Positions 1-5,541 of a stretch of 5,541 bases of DNA are shown in pieces. The notes beneath the pieces are model-generated. The model was not told the DNA's origin. It saw only the letters and a list, made by a program, of their open reading frames with translations, and did not search any database. The DNA lies in contig CAMLNH010000192.1 in the NCBI GenBank assembly GCA_946481355.1, positions 1 through 5,541 of the forward strand, given 5' to 3'. Source of the stretch: an uncultured Curvibacter sp. (lineage in GTDB: Bacteria > Pseudomonadota > Gammaproteobacteria > Burkholderiales > Burkholderiaceae). Each line of letters starts with the position of its first letter. The stretch's first letter is position 1. The translations under genes were made by a program, and so were the position numbers.

Positions 1-277
1 ACTCGGCGAACCAGCTCAGCTTGTGCCAGCTGGGCTTGGGGTTGACCAGCAGCGGCGCATCGCTCTTGAGCATCCATTTGAGCCCCTTGAGGATGGTGGA
101 GGTGTGGTTCCAGACTTCGGCGTTGGACGCCGAGAGCTGGCCGCCGTTGGCGAATGATGTTTCCATTGCCGGATAGCGGTGCTGCTCGAACAGCGTGACG
201 GCAAAGCCGCGTTTGGACAGGGCGTAGGCAGTGGTGACGCCGGTGATACCGGCGCCAATGACGGCGATCGTTTTCAT
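1..277 (-). CDS. dadA: D-amino-acid dehydrogenase, DadA type, N-terminal part (runs off window)
   Basis: This is the first 92 codons of an FAD-dependent amine oxidoreductase of the DadA family. These membrane-associated enzymes oxidise D-amino acids (D-alanine best known) to 2-oxo acids and ammonia and pass electrons to the respiratory chain. Visible features are the dinucleotide-binding fold at the extreme N-terminus (MKTIAVIGAGITGV, GxGxxG at residues 8-13), an acidic residue ending strand 2 (E31) suited to bind FAD ribose, and the DadA signature SFANGGQLSAS at 41-51. The stretch KGLKWMLKSDAPL (64-76) is also typical of DadA. The start at 277 is fixed by homology to the DadA N-terminus and by a GGAG ribosome binding site 10 nt upstream. 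The gene lies directly behind a tandem glycine riboswitch, which suggests that glycine or a glycine-linked amine is its substrate or inducer; that is inference. DadA paralogues are common, so the exact substrate is open. Confidence 0.9.
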   Translation of the reverse strand, partial: MKTIAVIGAGITGVTTAYALSKRGFAVTLFEQHRYPAMETSFANGGQLSASNAEVWNHTSTILKGLKWMLKSDAPLLVNPKPSWHKLSWFAE

Positions 278-282
278 GGGTA

Positions 283-294
283 CAGGCTCCAAAC
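283..294 (-). promoter_or_regulatory. Ribosome binding site of the dadA-type gene, in a sequestering element
   Basis: Read on the minus strand this is GUUUGGAGCCUG. It contains a GGAG Shine-Dalgarno core (291-288 region) about 10 nt before the ATG at 277. The 12 bases are complementary, with only one G-U pair, to CAGGUUCCAAAC at 356-345, which is the conserved 3' core of glycine aptamer II. Translation would be blocked when the two segments pair. The pairing is read directly from the sequence; the regulatory effect is inferred. Confidence 0.65.
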
Positions 295-308
295 GTCATG
301 AGGTGGCG

Positions 309-335
309 GTGTTTCGCACACCATGTGCGAAACAC
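309..335 (-). promoter_or_regulatory. Perfect inverted repeat / hairpin in the expression platform
   Basis: GTGTTTCGCAC and GTGCGAAACAC form a perfect 11-bp stem, 12 bp if the A-U next to the loop is counted, with a 3-5 nt loop. It lies between riboswitch aptamer II and the start codon. It is followed on the transcript by CGCCACC and not by a U-run, so it is not a canonical intrinsic terminator. It sits inside the loop of the proposed 345-356/283-294 helix and would stack that switch into one long arm. As DNA it is a 27-bp palindrome, so a dimeric repressor operator is an alternative. Confidence 0.6.
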
Positions 336-340
336 GCCCC

Positions 341-524
341 CTCTGTTTGGAACCTGAGAGATTCACGCCACCCTCTTGATGGCGCTTGCTCCTGCGGTGG
401 GCCGGGTGACGAGATCCGGCCGCTCTTCAGAGTATCAAGCCACGCGATCGGTCCTTTTGCCTGAGAGTTTCCGGGGCGGTTGCTCCTTCGGCGCTGCCAC
501 GTAGGCAGTCTCTCCCGATCGCGT
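341..524 (-). ncRNA. Tandem glycine riboswitch (two aptamers)
   Basis: Both glycine aptamers are recognisable on the minus strand. Aptamer I (524 to 442) is closed by a 10-bp P1 (ACGCGAUCGG with CCGAUCGCGU, 515-524 with 442-451). It holds GGGAGAG, a CUGCC/GGCAG hairpin, the core GCCGAAGGAGCAA, and the 3' signature ACUCUCAGGCAAAAGGACC. A 9-nt linker (GGCUUGAUA) follows. Aptamer II (432 to 341) is closed by CUCUG/CAGAG and holds GAAGAGC, a GGCCGG/CCGGCC hairpin, the core CACCGCAGGAGCAA, a CGCCA/UGGCG hairpin, and CUCUCAGGUUCCAAAC. Two aptamers joined by a short linker is the classic glycine-binding arrangement. The element controls the DadA-type gene at 277. Aptamer II departs from consensus at ACCGCAGG (usually ACCGAAGG) and in the 3' GGUUCCAAAC (usually GGUAAAAGGAC), where bases complementary to the ribosome binding site have been built in. 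Confidence 0.93.
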
Positions 525-526
525 CA

Positions 527-542
527 GCCGCAAATGTGCGGC
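527..542 (-). promoter_or_regulatory. Leader hairpin before glycine aptamer I
   Basis: GCCGCA and UGCGGC form a 6-bp stem with a 4-nt loop, just before P1 of aptamer I. It begins about 3 nt after the transcription start predicted from the promoter at 552-580, so it may protect the 5' end of the mRNA. It could also shape the leader strand that in tandem glycine riboswitches pairs with the inter-aptamer linker; I cannot decide between these. Confidence 0.4.
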
Positions 543-551
543 ATGGACCAG

Positions 552-580
552 ATTGTAAGGCCTGCGCCCTGTCTTCACAA
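552..580 (-). promoter_or_regulatory. Predicted sigma70-type promoter of the riboswitch-dadA transcript
   Basis: On the minus strand, TTGTGA (580-575) and TACAAT (557-552) are separated by exactly 17 nt. The -10 matches consensus at five of six positions and the -35 at four of six. The expected start near 545 lies just before the riboswitch leader, which fits the position well. The call rests on sequence match and placement only. Confidence 0.6.
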
Positions 581-677
581 ATGGTCACGTTCTGCGCACC
601 GCGCTTCAGGCCGGCTTAATGTGCGCCCCCCAGGATAGCGGCCATGCACAGGCTCGATGGAGCCAGAAGGAGTTTGC
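581..677 (+). other. Upstream region of the five-gene operon, no clear promoter seen
   Basis: This is the remainder of the divergent intergenic region. The promoter of the plus-strand operon should lie here or overlap the minus-strand promoter. I see TTCACA at 574-579 and an AT-rich CTTAAT at 615-620, but they are not spaced as a sigma70 pair. I therefore call no promoter; an activator-dependent or alternative-sigma promoter remains possible. An AGAAGGAG ribosome binding site at 665-672 closes the region. Confidence 0.3.
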
Positions 678-1313
678 ATGCTGGCCCTGGCCACCTCATA
701 TCCCGCTGCCGGCCCTGCCGCCGCCCCGCCGCCCGAGCGCCGGCAATCCCTGTTCGTGCATACCAGGCAGGACGAGGAACGCGCCGACGTCGAGCGTTTC
801 ATCCACGGGGTCTACCGCGAGCGCTACGGCGCACGCGTGCAGCACTACGCCCCGGTGCTCGTGAGCCTGCGCAACGCAAAGCACGAGATCATTGCCGCCG
901 CCGGCTACCGCATCGCGGACACGGCGGCGCTCTTTCTGGAACGCTACCTGCCCCAGCCGGTCGAGGCGCTGCTCGCAAGCGACACCACGCAGCGTGTGGC
1001 GCGCGCGCACATCGTCGAAGTCGGCCATCTCTCGGCCAGCCAGGCCGGCGCGGGCAAACGCCTGATCCACCTCATGGGACCCCACCTGGCCGGCCTGGGC
1101 CTGGAATGGGTGGTCAGCACGCTGACCCAGGAGCTGCAGCATCTCTTCGTGCGCCTGGGCATCACGCCGCTGGCGCTGGGCGTGGCCGACCCGGCCCTGC
1201 TGGGCGCTGCCGCCGCAGACTGGGGCAGCTACTACGACCACCGTCCGGTGGTCGTGGCCGGTCGCATCGACCTGGCCCTGCGCATGCTCGAACGTCGCCG
1301 GAGCGCCGCATGA
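678..1313 (+). CDS. Thermostable hemolysin family protein (acyltransferase-like)
   Basis: A 211-residue protein of the family named after the Vibrio thermostable delta-hemolysin (Pfam T_hemolysin). Family-like segments occur in order: GYR at 76-78, LFLERYLPQPVE at 85-96, IVEVGHLSA at 112-120, STLT at 147-150, FVRLGITPLALG at 157-168, and WGSYYDHRPVVVAGRI at 182-197. The layout resembles GNAT/autoinducer-synthase folds, and the protein has no signal peptide or membrane segment. An intracellular acyl-transfer role is therefore more plausible here than pore formation, but that is inference. The start at 678 is preferred over the in-frame ATG at 657 because AGAAGGAG lies 5 nt upstream of 678. It is the first gene of a five-gene operon and overlaps the ligase gene by 4 bp (ATGA). 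The Ala/Pro-rich first 20 residues look unstructured. Confidence 0.85.
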   Translation: MLALATSYPAAGPAAAPPPERRQSLFVHTRQDEERADVERFIHGVYRERYGARVQHYAPVLVSLRNAKHEIIAAAGYRIADTAALFLERYLPQPVEALLASDTTQRVARAHIVEVGHLSASQAGAGKRLIHLMGPHLAGLGLEWVVSTLTQELQHLFVRLGITPLALGVADPALLGAAAADWGSYYDHRPVVVAGRIDLALRMLERRRSAA

Positions 1314-2746
1314 ACATTGCACTGCATGACAGCGTGCGCGACTGGAGCGCCGCCGAACTGGCGAAGGCCAGGGATGCCGCCCTGGCCTGGCTGCAGGCCC
1401 AGGGCACGCGCGTGCTGGCCACGCTGCTGGACAACGGCGCGGCCTTCGTCGTGCTCGACGAGGCGGCCGCTGGCGCCGGCCTGGTGCATGTGCCCCTGCC
1501 CCCCTTCTTCACGTCGGCCCAGATCCAGCACGCACTGCAGACCGCGGGCGTGGACACCCTGCTGGCACCATCGGTCGCTGCGGCGGCCTGGCCAGCCCTG
1601 GCCTGGCAGACCGTACAGATTGCATCGCAGGAACTGTGCAGCGCGCATCTGCCGACTCAAGGCCTGGCCATGCCGCGCGGCACAGCCAAGATCACCTACA
1701 CCTCGGGCACCACGGGCGCGCCCAAGGGCGTGTGCCTGCGCCAGAGCGCGATGGAGCGCGTGGCGGACAGCGTGGTCCAGGCCCTGGGCCCGCTGGGCAT
1801 CAAGCGCCACCTCAGCGCCCTGCCCTTCGCCGTGCTGCTGGAGAACGTGGCCGGCCAGATGGCTGCACGCCGCCAGGGTGCCACGCTGATCACGCCGCCG
1901 CTGGCCGAGCTCGGCTGGCACGGCTCGTCGCAGTTCGACGTGGCCACCTTCCACGCCGCCGTGCTGCGCCACCAGCCCGACAGCCTCATCCTGTTGCCGC
2001 AGATGCTGCGCGCCTGGGTGGGCCTGCTCATGCAGAGCGGCCAGCGTGCGCCGGCCGGCCTGAAGTTTGTGGCCGTGGGTGGCGCGGCCGTCGGCGCCCC
2101 GCTGATCGCGGCCGCCCAGGCCCTCGGCCTTCCCGCCTTTGAGGGCTATGGTCTGTCGGAAGGTGCCTCGGTGCAGACACTCAACCTGCCGGGTGCGCAG
2201 CGCCCGGGCAGCGTGGGCTGCGCCCTGCCGCATGCACGCCTGCGCGTCGCGGCCGACGGCGAGATCGAGGTGGCGGGCAGCCTGATGGCCGGCTACCTCG
2301 GCGATGCCACCGAGCGACCGGAGTGGTGGCCCAGCGGTGACCTCGGCCACATCGACGCCGACGGCTATGTGCACATCCGCGGCCGCAAGAAGAATGTGCT
2401 GATCAGTGCCTACGGCCGCAACATCTCGCCCGAATGGGTGGAGACCGCGCTGGGCCAGCAGGCCGCGATCCGCCAGGCCGTGGTCTTTGGCGATGGCGAG
2501 CCCAGCCTGTGGGCGGTGCTCTGGCCGGTACAGGACGGCACGCCCGACGCCGTGCTGCGGGCCGCCGTGGACGCTGCCAACGCCAACTTGCCGGACTACG
2601 CGCGCATCAGGCGCTGGACACGCGGACGCGCCGCCTTCAGCGCCGAGACCGGCTACGCCACCACCAATGGCCGCCCGCAGCGTGCCGCCATCCTGGCCGC
2701 GCACGCGGACCTGCGCGCCGATCTCACCGAACCCCTCACCACCTGA
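1310..2746 (+). CDS. AMP-forming acyl/aryl-acid ligase (ANL superfamily)
   Basis: A 478-residue AMP-binding enzyme, expected to activate a carboxylic acid as acyl-adenylate and perhaps pass it to CoA or directly to a partner acceptor. Motifs in order are the phosphate loop YTSGTTGAPKG at 130-140, GYGLSEG at 279-285, SGDLG at 342-346, and the hinge and C-terminal subdomain GYVHIRGRKKNVLI at 352-365. The last motif is TNGRPQR at 452-458. In most relatives this A10 motif reads NGK, and its lysine contacts the adenylate; here Arg455 takes that place. The protein is shorter than typical acyl-CoA synthetases (500-650 residues), mainly through a short N-terminal region. No carrier-protein domain is attached. 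The ATG at 1310 overlaps the stop of the upstream gene and has GGAG 6 nt before it. The substrate cannot be read from sequence; a fatty or aromatic acid is possible. Confidence 0.9.
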   Translation: MNIALHDSVRDWSAAELAKARDAALAWLQAQGTRVLATLLDNGAAFVVLDEAAAGAGLVHVPLPPFFTSAQIQHALQTAGVDTLLAPSVAAAAWPALAWQTVQIASQELCSAHLPTQGLAMPRGTAKITYTSGTTGAPKGVCLRQSAMERVADSVVQALGPLGIKRHLSALPFAVLLENVAGQMAARRQGATLITPPLAELGWHGSSQFDVATFHAAVLRHQPDSLILLPQMLRAWVGLLMQSGQRAPAGLKFVAVGGAAVGAPLIAAAQALGLPAFEGYGLSEGASVQTLNLPGAQRPGSVGCALPHARLRVAADGEIEVAGSLMAGYLGDATERPEWWPSGDLGHIDADGYVHIRGRKKNVLISAYGRNISPEWVETALGQQAAIRQAVVFGDGEPSLWAVLWPVQDGTPDAVLRAAVDAANANLPDYARIRRWTRGRAAFSAETGYATTNGRPQRAAILAAHADLRADLTEPLTT

Positions 2747-2757
2747 TGGACCTGACC

Positions 2758-3444
2758 ATGAGCTTTCACCACCGACTGATCACCGACACCGCCCCCGCCC
2801 GCCAGGGCCTGCTGGCGGCCCCCATCATCCAGGGCGTGCTGCTGCGCGGCGAGGTCTCGCTGCCCAGCTATATCGCTTTCCTCACCGAGGCCTACCACCA
2901 CGTCAGGCACACCGTGCCGCTGCTGCGCGCGGCCAAGGCCGCGCTGCCCGCCCACCATGCCTGGCTCAACGAGGCCATGGACGAGTACATCGAGGAGGAA
3001 GCCGGCCACGACGAATGGATCCTCGACGACATCCGCGCCTGCGGCGCTGACGCCGAGGCCGTGCGCCACGGCCGGCCCGCGCATGCCACCGAAGTCATGG
3101 TGGCCTACGCCTACGACACCATCGCGCGCGGCAACCCGCTGGGCTTCTTCGGCATGGTGCATGTGCTCGAAGGCACCAGCGTGGCCCTGGCCCTGCAGGC
3201 CGCCGACGCCATCCAGAAACCGCTAGGCCTGCCCGACAGCGCCTTCAGCTACCTGCGCTCGCACGGCACGCTGGACCAGGAACACACGGCGCACTTCGCG
3301 CTGCTCATGGACCGCATCACCGACCCTGCCGACCAGGCGGCCATCGTGCATGCCGCGCGCGCCTTCTACCGCCTCTATGGCGACGTCTTCCGCGGCCTGC
3401 CGCTGCCGCAGACTGCCGCCCACGCCGAAGAGGTGACCGCATGA
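2758..3444 (+). CDS. Heme-oxygenase-like diiron oxidase (iron-containing redox enzyme)
   Basis: A 228-residue, mostly helical protein of the TenA/PqqC/heme-oxygenase-like fold (Haem_oxygenas_2 type, the HDO superfamily). Members use a non-heme diiron centre and O2 on small molecules; UndA (fatty acid to 1-alkene), SznF and CADD are known examples. Candidate metal ligands are E44 in TEAYHH, E81 and H84 in EEEAGHDEW, E138 in VLEGTS, and D173 with H176/H179 in LDQEHTAHF. The E81-x2-H84 and E138 spacing resembles UndA. The substrate is unknown, but the preceding ligase suggests an activated acid or its conjugate. An alternative start at 2746 (TGATG overlap with the ligase stop) adds MDLT; 2758 was chosen because GGA lies 7 nt upstream and relatives tend to begin with a similar MSFHxRL. 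The gene overlaps the SDR gene by 4 bp. Confidence 0.85.
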   Translation: MSFHHRLITDTAPARQGLLAAPIIQGVLLRGEVSLPSYIAFLTEAYHHVRHTVPLLRAAKAALPAHHAWLNEAMDEYIEEEAGHDEWILDDIRACGADAEAVRHGRPAHATEVMVAYAYDTIARGNPLGFFGMVHVLEGTSVALALQAADAIQKPLGLPDSAFSYLRSHGTLDQEHTAHFALLMDRITDPADQAAIVHAARAFYRLYGDVFRGLPLPQTAAHAEEVTA

Positions 3445-4220
3445 AGCCCGCACAAGCACGTGTGCTGATCACCGGCGCCAGCGGCGGCATCGGCCAAGCC
3501 ATGGTCGCGGCGCTGCGCCAGGGCGGCGCCCAGGTGCTGGGCGTGAGCCGCAGCGCACAGCAGGACGCACCCGACCTGCGCTGGGTCCAGGCCGATCTCG
3601 GCACGGCCGAGGGCATGGAGCGTGTCGTGCATGCCGCCAGCAGCTGGGGAGCCAACATCGTCGTCCACGCCGCCGGCCTGCCCGGCTTCGGCGCCCTGTC
3701 GCAGCTGACGCCGGCGCAAATGCAGAGCGTACTGACGACCAATCTGCTCGCCCCCATGCAGCTCACCCAGGCCCTGCTGCCGCAGCTGCTGCGCCAGCCC
3801 AAGGCCCAGATCGTCTTCGTCGGCTCAGCCCTGGGTCGCATCGGCCTGCCGGGCTTCAGCCTCTACACCGCCAGCAAGGCCGGCCTGCACGGCTTTGCCG
3901 AAGCGCTGCGACGCGAGCTGGCGGACACCCCGGTGCAGGTCCAGCTGCTCGCGCCGCGCAGCACGCGCACCGCCTTCAACACCACCGAAGCCGAGGTCTA
4001 CAACCGCGCCACGGGCACCGCCAGCGACAGCCCCGAACGCGTCGCCCAGGCCCTGCTGCAGCTGATCGAGAGCGAGGCTGCGGAACGCTACATCGGCTGG
4101 CCCGAGCGCCTGGGCGTGCGCCTGAATGGCGCCTTCCCGCCGCTGCTCGACGGCAGTTTCAAGAAGCACCGCCGCCAGCTCAAGGCGGCCACCCTCATCA
4201 CCGAAGGAGTTGCACCATGA
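3441..4220 (+). CDS. Short-chain dehydrogenase/reductase (SDR)
   Basis: A 259-residue classical SDR. The cofactor loop TGASGGIG is at 11-18, D52 (QADL) contacts the adenine ring, and VHAAG at 75-79 replaces the usual NNAG. The catalytic set is complete: N101, S129, Y142 and K146 (YTASK). Arg37 after strand 2 (VSRS) favours NADP(H). The usual PG after the active site is PR here (APRSTRTAF, 171-179), which may shape the substrate pocket. The C-terminal 40 residues are longer and more basic (SFKKHRRQLK) than in minimal SDRs. The start at 3441 forms ATGA with the stop of the diiron-oxidase gene and has GAGGTGA just upstream. It likely reduces a keto group, or oxidises an alcohol, on the product of the upstream enzymes; the substrate is not identifiable. 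Confidence 0.92.
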   Translation: MKPAQARVLITGASGGIGQAMVAALRQGGAQVLGVSRSAQQDAPDLRWVQADLGTAEGMERVVHAASSWGANIVVHAAGLPGFGALSQLTPAQMQSVLTTNLLAPMQLTQALLPQLLRQPKAQIVFVGSALGRIGLPGFSLYTASKAGLHGFAEALRRELADTPVQVQLLAPRSTRTAFNTTEAEVYNRATGTASDSPERVAQALLQLIESEAAERYIGWPERLGVRLNGAFPPLLDGSFKKHRRQLKAATLITEGVAP

Positions 4221-4855
4221 AAAAGATCCGTCTGGGCCTGCTGGCCCTGGGCCTGGCCTTGCCCCTGCTGGGCCACGCGGCGCCTGTCGACGACGCCGTC
4301 GCCGAGTTGCAGCGCGACTGGGAAGTGATCCGCTACCAGACCCCAGCCGCCGAACGCCTCAAGCGCTTCGAGGCGCTGGCTGAGAAAGCCCACCAGGCCA
4401 GCGTGACGCACGCCGGGCGCAGCGAACCGCTGGTCTGGGAAGGCATCATCGTGAGCTCGCTGGCCGGCGAGAAGGGCGGCCTGGGTGCGCTGGGTCTGGT
4501 CAAGCAGGCCAAGGCGCTCTACGAGCAGGCCATTGCCATCGACGGCCAGGTGCTCGACGGCTCGGCCTATGGCAGCCTGGGCGTGCTGTACTACAAGGTG
4601 CCGGGCTGGCCCATCGCCTTCGGCAGCAAGGCCAAGGCCGAGGACATGCTCAAGAAGGCACTCGCCATCAATCCTTCGGGCATCGATCCCAACTTCTTCT
4701 ACGGTGAGTTCCTGATCGAGAACGACCGCCAGGCCGAAGGCATGGCCTTCCTCGAACGCGCATTGCAGGCGCCCGCGCGCCCGGGTCGACCGCTGGCCGA
4801 CGCGGGTCGCCGTGAGGAAATCCGCGCCCTGCTGGCCAAGGTCAAGGGGTCCTGA
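4217..4855 (+). CDS. Exported TPR-like protein of unknown function
   Basis: A 212-residue protein with a clear Sec signal peptide: MKKIR, then a leucine-rich core LGLLALGLALPLLG, and a likely cut after HAA near residue 22. The mature part is helical with TPR-like pairs, notably VKQAKALYEQAIAID (95-109) followed by GSAYGSLGVLYYK (115-127), AKAEDMLKKALAINPSG (139-155), and MAFLERALQ (176-184). A conserved-looking VPGWPIAFGSK segment (128-138) interrupts the repeats. The protein is probably periplasmic. It is the last gene of the operon, overlaps the SDR gene by 4 bp, and has its own strong GAAGGAG site 7 nt upstream. A scaffold or binding role for the cassette's product is possible but unproven. 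I do not recognise a characterised orthologue. Confidence 0.8.
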   Translation: MKKIRLGLLALGLALPLLGHAAPVDDAVAELQRDWEVIRYQTPAAERLKRFEALAEKAHQASVTHAGRSEPLVWEGIIVSSLAGEKGGLGALGLVKQAKALYEQAIAIDGQVLDGSAYGSLGVLYYKVPGWPIAFGSKAKAEDMLKKALAINPSGIDPNFFYGEFLIENDRQAEGMAFLERALQAPARPGRPLADAGRREEIRALLAKVKGS

Positions 4856-4877
4856 TCCACCGGATCGGCGGGCCGGT
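4856..4877. other. Convergent intergenic spacer with a weak hairpin
   Basis: Only 22 bp separate the stop codons of two convergent operons. A short inverted repeat (GATCC-ACC-GGATC, 4854-4866, extendable by a G-U and a C-G pair) starts within the stop codon of the upstream gene. No T-run follows it on either strand, so it is at best a weak bidirectional terminator. Overlapping transcripts from both sides are likely. Confidence 0.3.

Positions 4878-5541
<664 letters not shown>

Noticed and set aside
309..335. Reading the palindrome as an intrinsic transcription terminator of the riboswitch
   Set aside because: The stem is followed by CGCCACC on the transcript and lacks the required U-run; translational control through the ribosome binding site fits better.
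231..464. Plus-strand reading frame of 77 codons across the dadA start and riboswitch
   Set aside because: It lies antisense to a structured RNA and to the dadA start, shows no ribosome binding site that I can support, and resembles no known protein.
574..620. Sigma70 promoter for the plus-strand operon from TTCACA (574) and CTTAAT (615)
   Set aside because: The spacing is about 35 nt, far from 16-18, so the two elements cannot form one promoter.
644..1309. Upstream in-frame extension of the AMP-ligase reading frame to position 644
   Set aside because: It is open only because of high GC content and overlaps the hemolysin-family gene in another frame. The Arg/Pro/Gly-rich translation has no ligase homology, and the ATGA junction with GGAG marks the true start at 1310.
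696..1322. Antisense reading frame of 208 codons opposite the hemolysin-family gene
   Set aside because: No family match and atypical composition; it mirrors the codon pattern of the real gene on the plus strand.
1232..2704. Long antisense reading frame (490 codons) on the minus strand opposite the AMP ligase
   Set aside because: Its translation is low-complexity Gly/Ala/His/Arg-rich and matches no family, whereas the plus-strand frame carries all ANL motifs. It is a GC-driven shadow.
4852..4868. Strong bidirectional terminator between the convergent operons
   Set aside because: The 5-7 bp stem has a 3-nt loop and no T-run on either side, so only a weak structure can be supported.

Overview
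The window reads as chromosome from a high-GC betaproteobacterium, most likely Burkholderiales and perhaps Comamonadaceae. This is inferred from codon use, the DadA-type N-terminus, the riboswitch type and the serS neighbourhood; no rRNA or marker gene is present to prove it. There is no sign of mobile elements, CRISPR arrays, tRNAs or recent transfer.

Left edge (1-580, minus strand): the first 92 codons of a DadA-type FAD-dependent D-amino-acid dehydrogenase, preceded by a long structured 5' leader. The leader holds a tandem (two-aptamer) glycine riboswitch and a good sigma70-like promoter. The end of aptamer II can form a 12-bp helix with the ribosome binding site of the dehydrogenase. This gives a readable model for a glycine-ON translational switch on an amino-acid catabolic gene rather than on the usual gcvTHP operon.

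Centre (678-4855, plus strand): five tightly coupled genes with ATGA or TGATG junctions. They encode a 'thermostable hemolysin' family protein (probably an acyltransferase-like enzyme), a compact AMP-forming acyl/aryl-acid ligase, a heme-oxygenase-like diiron oxidase (HDO type), a short-chain dehydrogenase/reductase, and an exported TPR-like protein. Together they look like a compact, poorly described metabolic cassette: activate a carboxylic acid, possibly transfer it to an acceptor, oxidise it at a diiron centre, then reduce or oxidise it with NAD(P)H. The product is unknown. This is the most interesting part of the window.

Right edge (4878-5541, minus strand, convergent): the 3' end of serS (seryl-tRNA synthetase) overlaps by 4 bp with a peroxiredoxin of the Bcp/PrxQ type. 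The peroxiredoxin carries an N-terminal twin-arginine-like export signal. The two units converge with only 22 bp between stop codons and no clear intrinsic terminator.
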